Shown here in pieces: positions 25,510-37,262 of a DNA stretch of 64,000 nucleotides. Each line of letters starts with the position of its first letter. Within the stretch, counting starts at the first letter, position 1. Below the pieces are notes generated by a model that worked only from the letters and a program-made list of their open reading frames with translations, did no database searches and was not told the origin of the DNA. The DNA comes from Mesocentrotus franciscanus (Eukaryota > Echinodermata > Echinoidea > Camarodonta > Strongylocentrotidae), in assembly GCA_037976565.1 (NCBI GenBank), contig CP137667.1:31858459-31922458 (forward strand). Direction: 5' to 3'. Position numbers and translations under genes: made by a program.

Positions 25510-26160
25510 GAACTACAGTAACATCATCATCATTGTCGTTCACCATAATCATCACAATTGGTGACTGAATAAATGATTCTGACCATTACAACATGTTTTT
25601 ACTGACAACTGATAAGAAACCCCAATATGAAACTATCCTCATCATAATAATCTATGACTCAAGAAAAAATTATTTTCGTTTTAACATATTTTTCCTAGAA
25701 ATTAAAATTATGGGCTTCATTGAACTATCATCGTCATCGTCAGAATTTGTGACTAGAGAAATAATTCTAACTGTAAAAACTATTTTCACTCACAACTGGT
25801 AACAAAATCCTGTATGAAACTATCATCATCACTTGCATGACCATCATCACAATTTGTGGATAAAGAAATAATTCTGACCACAAAAACTACTTTTTACCCA
25901 CAAACGGTATTAGCCCTTAAAAACTATTATCATCATCACCATCATCATCAAAATTTGTGATCCAAGAAATAATTTAGACCATTAAAAAGTATTTCTACTC
26001 CGAAATGTATTTTTAGCTACCAACAACAACTGCCCATATAAAACTATCGTCATTACAATTCATGAGTCATAAATATTTCTGACCATCTAAACTTATTTTT
26101 ACTCACAATTTGCCAACAAATGCCTATATGAAACTATCATGAGCATCATAATTGTCTATT
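25510..26160. repeat. Seven-copy degenerate tandem repeat, unit about 95-120 bp
   Basis: Anchors gaaactatcatcatcat occur at about 25510, 25629, 25722, 25816, 25920, 26040 and 26128. Each is followed by acaatttgtga, agaaataattctgacca and ttttactcacaa words. The CAT triplets inside each unit vary in number. Confidence 0.85.
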
Positions 26161-26795
26161 TCTGGGCAAAGACCAAATTATGAGTCATAGATAAACGTTC
26201 AGTAGACTATGAATGCATGGTAACCTCCAGATGGTGTTATTAAATCGAGATATTTTCTACCCTCATAATTGAATAATTGCCAAGAGAAGGCATAAAAATG
26301 ACAGGCTTCTAAGAAAAATGAATACATGGGGTCCCATCAATCCTAAACTTTACTTTGTGATATTTTGCAACAATATGAATCTTGGTAATAGACTAAGAGT
26401 GATTCTGATAAACTCAATTATATCATAGTTTCGGGAAACTGATGAGTGATTTGAAATTTTTGTGGCCTTTAGGGATTCATCTTTATATTATAGCTCTCAG
26501 AAGAATGGGGGAGAAGAATTGCCAATTTGTGTTGGAGCAATTCCATGCTGATATCCTATATTCACAACATGGGGGGACATTGCTTCTGTAAAAATAGTTA
26601 CCAACCACAAAGGAAAAAAAGGAAATGAGATTTTCACACTATCAAAGGACCTTCTGGATGAACAATTTAAGGGGGCACAGGAATACTTTTTCTGAGGGGT
26701 ACTTCTTAGGGTTTACAACATTGGGTTATCAAGCCGGGGCTGGAATGACTCTGCACCTACATTACCACAGTTTAGAATCGACTTCTTCTGTTTGT
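26161..26795. other. Unique AT-rich sequence
   Basis: Nothing recognised. Confidence 0.45.
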
Positions 26796-26852
26796 AGCGA
26801 GAAGGGCATTAACTCACATACTTTAACACAGGGTTAATGCTCTTCTTGCTCC
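26796..26852. repeat. Dispersed hairpin, AGCCAGAAGGG family
   Basis: Arms gcgagaagggcattaactc and ggttaatgctcttcttgctc around a 20-nt loop. A variant of the 15623 and 39264 hairpins. Confidence 0.7.
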
Positions 26853-27051
26853 AAATGGACAGCATTATTGGTGACCTTCTCTCTCTGATGTGAAATGGCT
26901 TCATAGAAACCTATCTTTCCTTGAAGTACAATATCGCTTCCCTTTTACAATACATTGTGTGTGTCCCAACGATGCAAAATAACATCAATTGTTACCCACC
27001 CAGTAAATTGGATGCATAGTCATACTCCAAAGCACTGTGTAAAGATGGAAG

Positions 27052-27755
27052 CAAGGTTAACCAATTCTTGTAAGGGTTCACCAACTCTTATAAGGGTTCA
27101 CCAATTCTTGCAAGGGTTCACTAATTCCTTCATGTTTCGGGAGGAACACAACAAGATAAATATATATCAAGTCTTTCAACTCTTTCAGCATCAAACACAG
27201 TGACAGGTTGACCATGAAAAGTTAAGAAAAGTTAAGAGCTCAAATAGGCGAAACCTATGACATTTAAAGCAAATTGCTGCTTCTTTTTAAGTACAAAAGA
27301 AGCCCTGTAAGAACCTAAAAGAAAGAAAGAAGAACAAAATATTTCTAAGAAGAAACAATAATAAAGAAAGAAAACCTAAGAAGCAACTTGAACAAAATAA
27401 GTTATAGGGGTTTAATTATTTTGAAATACTGTTTCATTTTCGAATTGCTTCGAAATTTAAAAGCAAGGTTTACTAATTCCGTCATGTATATGGAGGAACA
27501 CAACAAGACAAATACAAATCAACCCTTTCAGTATCAAAGAGGTAAAAGGTTGACCATGAAAAGGTAAAAGCTTGACAGGCGAAACCTATGAAATAAAGCA
27601 GACTGCTGCTTCTTTCTAAGTACAAACGAAGCCCTGTGAGGGCCTTAAAAAAAAAAAAAAAAAAAAACATATAAAGTTTATGGAGAAATAAGTTAAAGGG
27701 GTCTAAATATTTTGCAAGATCCATTCAATTGGCTTTGAAATTCAAGCAATTGCTA
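27052..27755. repeat. Two-copy duplication, unit about 390 bp, with nested 21-bp repeat
   Basis: The copies share gaggaacacaacaaga, ggttgaccatgaaaag, ggcgaaacctatgaaat, gctgcttcttt..aagtaca, gaagccctgt and aataagtta.aggggt (starts about 27110 and 27467). Before copy 1, aagggttcaccaattcttg repeats three times at 21-bp spacing. A poly-A run of about 26 sits at 27643-27667. Confidence 0.85.
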
Positions 27756-28208
27756 ACTCATTGGATACTGGTAGATTTTTTGGAAGACTCCAGCTTACAC
27801 AAAGGAGGATTCAGTGCCAGAAAGTCTGGTCATTCCTTGATGCAAACTTCACAATTTCATGACAGCTTTTAATACCATAGGTGATTTTCTTAATCCTAAC
27901 AACATTACACCTACTGATCTTCAGTTGGCTTTCCCATCCTATGCTTTGATATCATACAGCAGGTGGTGGTGGGATGGTAATTGACCTATCTTTCCTGGAA
28001 ATAAAAGTCATGTTCCCCCAGACACGAGTGACGTCTAGTATAATTATGTTTCATAACACATCCGTTTAGTGGTGCAGAGTTCAGAGAAACTAATGTCTGA
28101 TTTAAGATAAAAAGGTAATGTATTATGAATGCCAGGGGACAGTTATACTTTTAAAGACCCTGCTGGAAGTGAAAAATGAAATAAATGAATTATATATCAA
28201 CATAAAGC
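27756..28208. other. Unique sequence
   Basis: Nothing recognised. Confidence 0.45.
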
Positions 28209-28212
28209 TTAA

Positions 28213-28440
28213 AGCCCCACTGCACTATTTGTAGCTACTTGCTCCCTCTATATAGAAAACAATGACTAAGCGGTGCCTGTTGGTCCCCCATGATCCTCTT
28301 TTTCTTATGTTAATCATGGACTTACTAAGAATCCATGTGTTAATTGAGAGCTGAGTTGATGAGATAACCACCTGTCAGTGACCACACTGGGACTCTGTGG
28401 GAGGTCTAATCCCTCTTGGCCAAACTAGTGCAGACGGGCT
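28213..28440 (+). mobile_element. TTAA-flanked MITE, copy 1 (228 bp)
   Basis: Ends agccccactgcacta and ctagtgcagacgggct form TIRs, and TTAA abuts both sides (28209-28212 and 28441-28444). The interior has tagctacttgctccctctat, ggtcccccatgat and gataaccacctgtcagtgac, all present inverted in 51249-51436. TTAA target duplication is the signature of piggyBac-type transposition (established knowledge). No coding, so it must depend on a transposase elsewhere. Confidence 0.88.
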
Positions 28441-28444
28441 TTAA

Positions 28445-29065
28445 TATCAATATCATACGCTATTCTAGTGTCTGTCAGAGGAATAATTACAGCTCTCTGA
28501 AAACTCGAAATCTAAAGCTTTGAAAATAGAAAGTTGTCAACCTAAAAAACTTGATGACATCATCTTATGTGGAGTACGCATATCCACAATGACTTTGCAT
28601 TAATCTGCATTCTATGTTCATTCAGCTTTCTGCTGATATAAAGTTGTATTTTCATTGGATAGGGTCTTCAAGCCAAACAGCTGTCCTGTTATGTCTAACA
28701 TAAAGCCGGATATACTTACCACCCCTTGTAGTTTTACCCATCTTCGTTTCCAATGAAACATATTTATTTAATCACCCTTCACCAGCAGGATTAGCAACGT
28801 CCTTTCGCAAGACTGTCAACTACATTTGCCACACTCTACCCAGGTGAAGGAAACAGGTATCTGGTAGGATTATTCCTTGATATACAATGAGCACTGGCAA
28901 TAATTCCCAGAGCTCAAGCCAGGGTATCAATTCTAGACCGGTTTTCAAGCTCTTCCGATGTCATATGATATGCGCTATAGAAGAATGGAATATTATTATA
29001 CATTTATCTCGCATAGGGACATACCGATGCTGATATGATAACAATTAGGTTTGGATTGACATACC
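28445..29065. other. Unique AT-rich sequence
   Basis: Nothing recognised. Confidence 0.45.
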
Positions 29066-29070
29066 AATTG

Positions 29071-29126
29071 GTTAACCCGTTGAGTACTGAATCCTCATAT
29101 TCTCCATATGTTTAATACAGGAACTA
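29071..29126 (+). repeat. Interspersed fragment, TTAACCCGTTGAGTACTGAA family
   Basis: The order gttaacccg, tactgaat, tctccatatg, ttaatacagg is repeated at 53802-53853 (same strand) and, inverted, at 42946-43000. It is a short conserved piece of an unidentified dispersed repeat. Confidence 0.7.
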
Positions 29127-30690
29127 CTTTGTTCCAGAGGTCACTGGCTTAAACTAGGTCAAACTGGAAATCTGTTGTCCATTTTACTAAATTTGATTGT
29201 GTCTGGTCAAACAATAGCCATTCGCAAGGAAGTACTTTGGACAATATCGGATATACACCTTTAGCTAACATGGCCTTCATATGTCTGTATCACTGTGAAA
29301 TGGACAAGTAGGGGGTGATGTAAGAAATGATTGTCTCCATTTGTTCTGCCCATCTCTAAATATTTCTTTATATTTGCTTTTGTTTCTTGAACTTTTATTA
29401 AAACTAGCAAAGAACAAAAATGGTGAAGTTACAAACAAAAATTGATTTGATCTGATTATCACAAAGGATTGTCAACATTGTGGGGGATAGAAATTATAGA
29501 TATAAGATGCGATCAACACTTCTATAATAGTTTTAAAAAATGCCCATTTCCTATGATTTTGAAAATGTTGCTGAGTGATTGCAAAGACTTAGTAGGTACT
29601 TGTTAGACAAGATGAGAGGGAAAATGGAATATCATTTTGAGGGAATACAGAGGAGCAAAGGAAACAATTTGGACACAGAGCTGAAATTCGATATTTTTAA
29701 CCGACAAGGTCGATAGACATCTTGTCATTTGCCCTACATAGAAATCAGACTACAATAGTTTATTTGGCCTATGACTTAAAAAACAGTGACAGTTTACCAA
29801 AGACCGAAGGTTTTTTTTCTTCAAAAGTAACTAAATGGCAAGTGGCAAGTGGGGAATAAGATAAAAAAGTAGCAGTGCATAACAAAGGTCACAACTTATT
29901 ATAACTGTGTTATAAGATACAGAAATACAAGCATATTACAATACATGAAAACAAAGGCAGTTAACTGAATCATATGTGAACAAGGCTTTATACAAGTGTG
30001 AATGCATCTAGGCAAGTCCAACTTCATGATATTTCTTCACTAGCATCCCACACAGCTAGACAAAGAAAAAAATTGAAGGGAAGGATTTTTAAAATCCTCT
30101 GACAAATCAACCTATAACTAACTCCTTTCACAACTAAGCCAAAATGTTTGAAATTAAAAGCGATTTTAACCCGGCATACACAGGTACATTTTCTCAAGAG
30201 TTGGGGATGCTGACGCCACTTCTTGTCCACATATCAACTTTCTATTTCTAAATTCTGTGAGCAAGCAAAGAAGAAAGTAAGTGACACTTTACTTTTAAAA
30301 AAAAAATGTTAAGCCATATCATCAAAATACACTTGATAATACAAAAACAAATTTACATATCTGGACACCTCAATGCCCGATTATGGTCATATTCAGGCTA
30401 GGTATCGCTGCCCAAATATGGAACATCTCTGCTTAAATACAAGATAATTCAGGCATTTCAATCTGAGAAGATAGTTGTTTGACTATTCGTATTTTCAGAC
30501 TTTTCGATAGGGGGAGGGCTGCAGTCCACAGTCCACAGTCCCCAATCCCATGGCTTCATACACTTATACTATAATAACCCTGAAAATCAACCAGATTAGA
30601 TTCTAGTGTGAATGCCTGTAAGGGAGGAAGGGTGAAGAGATTTGACAAGCTAGCCCGTACCACTCGTATAACTTCCTGTCTAGCCAGTAG
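29127..30690. other. Unique AT-rich sequence
   Basis: No gene or repeat family recognised over about 1.5 kb. Confidence 0.45.
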
Positions 30691-30691
30691 T

Positions 30692-31410
30692 CCGACTTGG
30701 CCCTTTTATTATTGACGTCATATCAGTCTCCTCCTTGAGTTCATCATGACATACCGTCACGTCAACTGTGATATCTTGAAACAAAGAGGGCAGTTCAATG
30801 AACAGCTGTCCATCGAAAGTCAGAACTTATTTCAAATGTAAAAACATAAATAATTTGTGAATGGAATACTATAACACTGTAATAGAAGGGAGCAATATAG
30901 ATAAAAATGCCTTGCGCAAGGATATAAGTGCCCTGGCAGGGTTCGAACCCACAACCTTTGCATTTTCAGTCGTGTGATTGAACCACTCAACTATGGCACC
31001 TCTATGAAACTAATAGTCTGTTCTTGTAAGTAAAAACGATTTTAAAGACTCTATTTTTAAAGCCACATATTTCATTATGGATGAAAATCGACATGACTAT
31101 GACTATTGGTGGTAATACGAGAAAGCAATATCATTCAGTGGTCATATCAAGATATTCTTCACTTTTGGATGAAATATTTGGGAAAACAGACACCAAAAAA
31201 GAAGGGGGAAGGGGGGTACTAAGGTACCTAGGAACTACTTTTACACTGGCAGTGCATGCTACTGGTGATGTCTTTGATGCAAAGCTGATCGACATAGCCG
31301 TTTTATTATTGACTTCATATCGGTCTTCTCCAGCTCATCCTGACATACCTTCCTGTCATCAATGATCTCTTCGAAACAAAGAAGGTCACTCAACAGCTGT
31401 CCATCTTACA
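30692..31410. repeat. Direct duplication (about 125 bp, 600 bp apart) around a SINE
   Basis: Both 30692-30820 and 31297-31410 hold cttttattattgac.tcatat, cctgacataccgtc-like, gaaacaaagaaggtca-like and caacagctgtccatc. The SINE at 30880-31004 lies between them, consistent with insertion after or within the duplicated unit. Confidence 0.75.
30880..31004 (-). mobile_element. tRNA-derived SINE
   Basis: On the minus strand the head runs ggtgccatagttgagtgg (A-box-like, 30983-30993) to gggttcgaaccc (B-box, 30939-30950). Its outer segments gtgcca and agggcac can pair as an acceptor stem. The head is followed by a tail with ccttgcgcaaggcattt and ttgctccct. A and B boxes at tRNA spacing plus a non-tRNA tail define a SINE. 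The T-arm does not fold cleanly and no CCA or intact anticodon arm is seen, so it is not a functional tRNA gene. Confidence 0.82.
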
Positions 31411-31856
31411 CCAGAGAGTAAATATTAAATGCTGGATGATAAGCACCTTTAAAATCTAATCAACAACAATAACCTGGACTTTCCAAAAAAGTATTAATAT
31501 CATTTATATTCTGTTCTTAAATTAGTAGTTCCCCCCCCCCTTACAGATTTCTCCCCTTTTTTTTAATTGGGGGTCCCAGGCATCTGTGATCTACATTTCT
31601 AATGATAGTGCATATCTCAAATAGAAGTCAAATCCAATTCGTAGAGTAGCTACCCAAAAAAAACAATATAAAAGGGTCTTTAATATGAAACTAACTATTT
31701 GTGCGGACGTGACCTCCATTAGGGAGTTTTGGAGAAGCCATATCACCCTAACAGGTTAATGGAGGGCGCCCCTGCATGGTCAAAGGTCAAAAGAGTTTGG
31801 TGATGTCACTCTGAAACTCAGAGGCCAGTGAGTGAGTCAGAAGGCTGGTATTTTGA
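31411..31856. other. Unique sequence with a short poly-C run
   Basis: Poly-C at about 31531-31541. Nothing else recognised. Confidence 0.45.
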
Positions 31857-32275
31857 TGAGGTAATCCCCCAAACTTGAAGTCGAAGTTAGTTGTGAAACT
31901 GTTTTTTTTAATAATTTTAATTCTCAAGATAACTTTTCTTTCTTGGTAAATTGCTCCCTGAACCAGGGCGTTGAGAGAGTGTAATAAATCAAAACAAAAC
32001 AAAAGTTGAAGAGGGTGTAAGGAATACAAAGACAAAGACAAAGAAGTTGAGGAGATGAATTAACTGAAACAAAAGGAAAACAAAAATATGACTACACTGG
32101 TACTTAGATTAGGTGAGCCCCCAAACTTAGTTAGTAGTAAAACTATTTTTACATTCTCCAGATAAAAATTTCCTGATAAATTGCTCCCTCCACCAGGATG
32201 TTGGGAGAGTGTAATAAATCAAAAAATCTATAGCTGGAGAGGGTTTAGGGAACATCAAAGAAGACAAAGAAGTAA
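31857..32275. repeat. Two-copy tandem duplication, unit about 250 bp
   Basis: Shared words in order: cccccaaactt, aagttagttgtgaaact or equivalent, gataaattgctccct, ccaggatgttg, gagagtgtaataaatcaaa, gaagagggt and gacaaagaagt (copies about 31865 and 32117). Confidence 0.85.
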
Positions 32276-32661
32276 TAAAGGCATCGTTTAACAATGTTAA
32301 ATCTGAGATGCATGGCCCTACTTGTTATCAGTGTCTGTGATATGGTGTAATATTGAAGCCCTAAAAAAAAATTGCGCTTCAAAATGATCAAGAAGTGCCT
32401 CAAAAAAGTAAAAATCTTTGAGTGACCTGTTTTACCATACTCGTTTTCCCCAATAGACTGTAGTGTTAGGAAAACCGTTAGGAAAAACGCAAAATTTGGT
32501 TTCGATTTCCAATCATACATATCTTGATAATCAGACTGGCGATCGGCTTGTAAAAGTCATGGGGTTCCTGACTGACCTAAAGGTTTATAATTATCATTGC
32601 AGCATGAGCTAAATCCAGGATTTTGTTTCAGAATCTGAGACAAAGTTACCAGATCCCTTTA
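32275..32661 (+). repeat. Interspersed repeat, about 390 bp, copy 1
   Basis: Runs from aaaggcatcgtttaacaatg to ccagatcccttt. The reverse complement occurs at 44318-44640. The two match through gatgcatggccctac, atggtgtaatattgaagccc, ttgcgcttcaaaat, gactgacctaaa and gatttcagaatctgagacaaa-like words. No TIR or coding seen; family not identified. Confidence 0.85.
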
Positions 32662-33440
32662 AGGATATGAAATTTAACCAAAACAAATCAAAGGAAATGG
32701 GATGATTAGACTAGAAGAAAGAGCATGTGGAAAAAAAAACCTAGACATTATCAAAATAATAGACTTAGTATTTTGAAACTAAAATCAGCTGATTTTCTTT
32801 GGGAGGGACCTTACAAAAACTGTACTTCGTACAACAGTGACATTTTAGATGACTACCGGTACTCTACAATGATCTGTATGGACTTTATTATTAAAATCTT
32901 GACATGATTACAAAACTCAATCACAGTGGGAAAAAATTATGTTAACACAATCTTCCATTTCTTTCCTCAGTCACTCGTTCCAGTTGCCATTTTACGGTCC
33001 CTTCTAGAAGAGGTTCGATGAGATTTGGAATGGATGAGGGCAAACATCAGTTATTTCTCATCATCCAACCTCTCGTCCTGTCTGTCACCAATCTCACTGT
33101 TACTATCATATGTTGCCCTAAATTTATCATCATGTAGATTCATATTGTCATAATGTTACTTGTTCATGTCTCCTGCTGCTGTTCGTAATCTCCCAAATTA
33201 ATGGCTGACTTCCTTGCCTTTTGTCGACATAAATCGCTGGTAGCATTCATAATTTCATAGTCTTATCACACTCCAGGGCCAGGGATAGTTATAGGCATAC
33301 AGTGAAATTACAGTCAAACCTGTATTTAAAGACTGCTCAAAGTAAACATGGAATTGGACTTTATAAACAGGTACACTTCTTGAATGTAAATATTCCTTCA
33401 GTATAGGTTTCCATGAGGGCTGTTTTGTTGTTGTTATATT
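32662..33440. other. Unique sequence
   Basis: A weak match to the 18290 repeat rhythm occurs at 33305-33400 (cagtcaaacctgtatttaaag). Nothing else recognised. Confidence 0.4.
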
Positions 33441-33449
33441 TCTATTTGG

Positions 33450-33745
33450 GAATCTTTGAGGAAGAACCATGACCTCATGACCTCATGACCTCAAACTATG
33501 GTACAGCCCTCAGATGTCATATCCGTTATTGTATAAGGAATAGAAGATCACTTTAAAATCAAATTGTAATAATGATGATTAGAACAATTTGAATGTTCTT
33601 TTCACCTTGATTCTTGTTTTGTTTAAATATTTCTAATCCCCTTTGGTCTGAGGAAATTCCTGGGAAGACAACGACCTTGTGACCTTGTAGTAGGGTGCAG
33701 CCCTCAGATGTCATATCCAATATTAATGTGAGGTGGAGAAGATTA
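33450..33745. repeat. Two-copy duplication, unit about 190-200 bp, with a 9-bp triplication
   Basis: cagccctcagatgtcatatcc appears at both about 33505 and 33700, each after a gaccttgtgacc/gacctcatgacc stretch and a ttgaggaag word. In copy 1 catgacctc repeats three times (33469-33493). Confidence 0.8.
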
Positions 33746-34165
33746 ATGGCACACCCATAGAAGCTAATGATGACAACAAGCTATCAAATATTGGATTTAT
33801 ACCTCAACACTTGTGCTTCGATGTCATCAATGTTTGTCATAATGCATGGACTACTACATATCAGCATTTGGAACCCCTTCCTCATGCAGTCATGAAAATA
33901 TTAGGGCTGGTACTTCATGAATTTGATTTGGTAGGGGCCTATAGATCTGTTTCAAATATTTTGGAACAAATGTGAAACACATTGAGATGGTACAGTAAAG
34001 CATGGTGAAAAACAAGTGAGAAATTTCTGTATCATTCACGAGGATTAATAATATTGTCAATTAGTCAACAAAAAGAAAAATATTTTCATCCTGTTTAATG
34101 GTAAAATAAGTAAATATAGGTCATTACTTTAGGGATAATAATATCCTACATGTACTAGGACAATA
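33746..34165. other. Unique sequence
   Basis: Nothing recognised. Confidence 0.45.
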
Positions 34166-34167
34166 CA

Positions 34168-34512
34168 GATGATAATAATGAAGAGGGAGAGAAGGAGAAT
34201 GGAGAGGAGGAGGAGAATGGGGAAGAGGAAGAGGAGGGGAAGGGGTGAAGGGAGGAGGAGAAGGAGAAGAAGAAACAAGAGAAAGAGGAGAAGGAGGAGG
34301 AGGAGAAGGAGGAGGAGGAAAAGGAGGAAGAAGAGGAGGAAAAGGAGGAAGAGGAAAAGGAGGAAGAGGAAAAGGAGGAAGAGGAAAAGGAGGAAGAGGA
34401 GGAAGAGGAGAAGGAGGAGAAGGAGGAGAAGAAGGAAGAGAAGGAGGAGAAGGAGTAGAAAGAGGAGAAGGGGGAAAAGAGAAGGAGGAGAAAAGAGAAG
34501 GAGGAGAAGAGA
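34168..34512. repeat. Polypurine GGA/GAAGA minisatellite
   Basis: About 340 bp of almost pure purine on + (aggaggagaagg, gaggaaaaggaggaa repeats of 12-15 bp). Long RRRKR, GEGGE and PSPP frames are artefacts. Mirror-symmetric purine blocks of this length can adopt triplex DNA (established knowledge). Confidence 0.95.
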
Positions 34513-34915
34513 ATGCTGAATTACTGATGATTACAAAATAGTTTATTAAACATTTGAAACCAATGGCATAAAACATCACTTTTTCTCATACATTAGACAA
34601 AAATCCTACAAACAAAAAAAAGAACAGATTTGGAGAAATGGTTATATTTTGACTAATTATGATGTGCCAGAATATGCATTTCACACACATGGGAACACAT
34701 CTTCTAACGAGCAGCATCTCTAATGAACCAGAGTAAACTTTAATCACTCTCCATCCCCCATTTTTCATTTCAGATTTCACGGAGTACGAGTACCTTCACT
34801 AGAAGCTGTCTCATCTGATTATCATCCAGCCAGCTCATCATCTTTATCATCACTGAAGAGTCAATTATCTCAACACCAGCTAATAAGTAATATGATGCCT
34901 CACACTGACTTCAAT
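34513..34915. other. Unique AT-rich sequence
   Basis: Nothing recognised. Confidence 0.45.
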
Positions 34916-34918
34916 TTG

Positions 34919-35345
34919 TAGGAGGAGTCCACCCTGGTATCAAGTTGGTAATTTCTTTTTCTTTGTTATTGATAACAGAATAGATGTTTTTTTCACAAAC
35001 AGGGGTTAACATAGAAACATATTTGCAATAATTATATTTAGGGTGAATGTATGATTGAAAATTATCTTGAGGATTTAAAAAATATAAAAAAATCAATAAA
35101 AAATTTTTTTTTAAAAATCAGATTTTTAAACTTTTAATTTATTTTTTACTACAGAGGTAATGGGAGTGGAGTTTGCAAGATACATCACAGAGTTGCCAAT
35201 TTGTGTTTGATTTTACGCAACTTCAAAAATTCATAACTTTCTTATTTTAATCATAATTTGCTTAAACTTTCACTGACCTGTTCCTCTCATTTTTTGCTTC
35301 TACCAAAACCAACCTTATCGGTAGTATCAGGGTGGACTTCCCCTT
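34919..35345. mobile_element. Short TIR element, GGGGAAGTCCACCCTGATAT family, copy 2
   Basis: Left end ggaggagtccaccctggtat is mirrored at the right by gtatcagggtggacttcccc. Interior is AT-rich. About 427 bp against 158 bp for the copy at 5914, so one copy has a large internal deletion or insertion. Confidence 0.8.
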
Positions 35346-36870
35346 TGATATTGCAGGGTAATCCTGCACTTCTGGAAATGACGTACATAAATTATCATAA
35401 GAATAATAGAATAAATGGAATAGTGTGAACAAAGCTATATGTAAGGCAGTTGAGAGTATTCATGTAATTGACTGATGATCTATGTCTGCAAATGTGAACA
35501 TGGTCTCTATACAAACATGTTCAAATGTGGTTAAGTGTGAACACAGCTCTACATAAGCATGTGATGGTGAGTATGCATTAGGGTGATATTCTATGAAGAC
35601 AGATTGAATGTCTAGAGGGGCCAGAGTCTCCCCAGTAACGGGCAAACACATAGACATTATACAAATATACATATACACCTCATCATAACTTCCTAGATTG
35701 ACAGACTAAAAGGATCGTCGTCTAACGTTGCTACTCGGTCAATTTTACACAAGTTGATGTCATAACTTCTACTCCGGACCCACCACTATACATAGAGGTA
35801 AATCCTAAACCTAAACTAAAACCTAATCACCTGTGGTACATTGTAGGCCCTCTTCTCTTCTGTGTAACCTCGACACCTATTTCTCCTTACAGGCACATCT
35901 CTCCTCCCTCTCCTTCCCCCTTTTCTTTTTCCCTTTTCCCTTTTTCCTCTCTCAACTCTTCCTACCCTGCTTCTTTCTCCTTCCTTTTATCCATCGTCTC
36001 TATGCTTTCTCTTCTCATTCTTATTTGCATCTCAATGATCACATCATTTCATAATGGCATCACTAAATCAGTGACATGTTTTCTTGGTCTCAGACATGAT
36101 AGTCAGAAGTGGATTATGAAGTGAGCCCTCTCTTGCCAGGATATGGAATGCAAAAACATATTACCAATGAACTGTATCACTGATGATGCATTTAATGAAC
36201 CTTGATCCAAGTACAACTGCTTCATTCTATAAAATGACAAAGCCTAGGTAGAGTGTCAAGAAATGCAATAATCTAAGGACCCGACTCTTCACATGCCAGT
36301 GCACACATTCTTTTTGCATACTTCAAGAATAGTACTGACATGCGAAATGTTTCTAAACTATGAAGTATAAACCTAATCACTCACTTACTCACTTACTCAC
36401 TTATATTGTCTGCTTGCTATTGCTAAGCAACAGGAGGTAAAATTTGAATTGAAAATAATAATTTAAATCTGTGCATAATGAAATAGGCCAAGCAATCCAA
36501 CATGCAATCAACTGCCTGAGTGTCTTCTTTTCAACTGAAATGGACTGGCCAAAATGAATTAACAAATAGCATCCTAAATTTGGAAAAATATTTAAAATAT
36601 ATAAAAAGGTTAATGTATAAGCAAACCTATATGCAGCACGTGACCCTACAGTAGATGCGACTATAAAATAATACACTCAGTAACAGTCTGAAATCTTTTA
36701 ATTTCCTATAACTAGATAGGAAGAAGCATGCTAAAAAAAAAACTTTAAAAAACCTTGTTAATTACCTTGTATGATGCACATGCAAGAGACCAAATTTAAT
36801 TTGCTAATATGCAGATTAAAAATAAAATCCTTGAGCCTACTGAACTCCCACCACTTGTAGTAGTAGTGGT
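35346..36870. other. Mostly unique sequence
   Basis: Contains a short taaacctaaactaaaaccta run (35806-35826), a pyrimidine-rich patch (35860-36000) and four ctcactta units (36376-36402). No gene recognised. Confidence 0.45.
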
Positions 36871-37040
36871 GGTTATTTTACCTGACTGCTAAGAAAGCAT
36901 AAATGCTTGTTAGTAAGCAACCAGAGGACTGACGGCTTTAGGTCCTCTCCGAGTCCACCTAATACTGCCACAAGTGCATGTGTAGGAGACTGAAATAAAT
37001 TGTACATGCTATACTGTGCAGATAAAAAAACCTGGTGCCT

Positions 37041-37042
37041 AC
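37041..37042 (-). promoter_or_regulatory. Predicted GT splice donor of the candidate exon
   Basis: Minus-strand context gggagcaag|gtaggc matches the donor consensus at AG|GT and +5-like G content. It supports reading 37043 as the exon's 3' edge. Confidence 0.45.
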
Positions 37043-37255
37043 CTTGCTCCCATAATGGGAGAGTTCGTAGACACACCAGCCTCCAGGCATTGTGGTTCCT
37101 TCTATCGTCTGCACAACCATATTGTCCACAAACATCAAGAAGGTCAGTCCCGTCTTGTCCTTCCAGTCGTGCCCAGGAAGGTCCAGGAGGGAAGTGCAAG
37201 ATGGGGAGGGAGAGATTGGTCCTAGGTCTGGAGCGGTTTCTTCATCTCTGGTTTG
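37043..37255 (-). CDS. Candidate internal coding exon, gene not identified
   Basis: On the minus strand this block is open and reads with coding-like codons (GAC, AAG, CTG, ACC, GTG, TTC). The peptide includes LPGHDWKDKTGLTFLMF, then VDNMVVQTIEGTTMPGGW, then CVYELSHYGSK. It stops at a good donor, AAG|GTAGGC, whose intron side starts at 37042. The 5' limit is unclear: possible acceptor AGs lie after gctgcactgaag and nearby, and the upstream flank from 37263 is a tandem repeat, so the exon probably begins just inside it. GC content and codon use stand out from the AT-rich flanks. I see no domain I can name, and no adjacent exon of the same gene in the window. It could also be an exon fragment in a pseudogene. 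Confidence 0.45.
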
Positions 37256-37262
37256 TCCTTCA

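Noticed and set aside
25510..26160. CRISPR-like spaced repeats
   Set aside because: Units are degenerate and whole-unit tandem, with no constant repeat and unique spacers; the genome is eukaryotic.
30928..31000. Functional tRNA gene on -
   Set aside because: A and B boxes are present but the T and anticodon arms do not pair properly, and a SINE tail follows.
34124..34579. Proline-rich frame on - and arginine/lysine-rich frame on +
   Set aside because: Both arise from the polypurine minisatellite; no start context or domain.
36873..37199. Second minus-strand frame overlapping the candidate exon
   Set aside because: It runs through the predicted donor into the intron, and its residues lack the coding-like codon pattern of the chosen frame.
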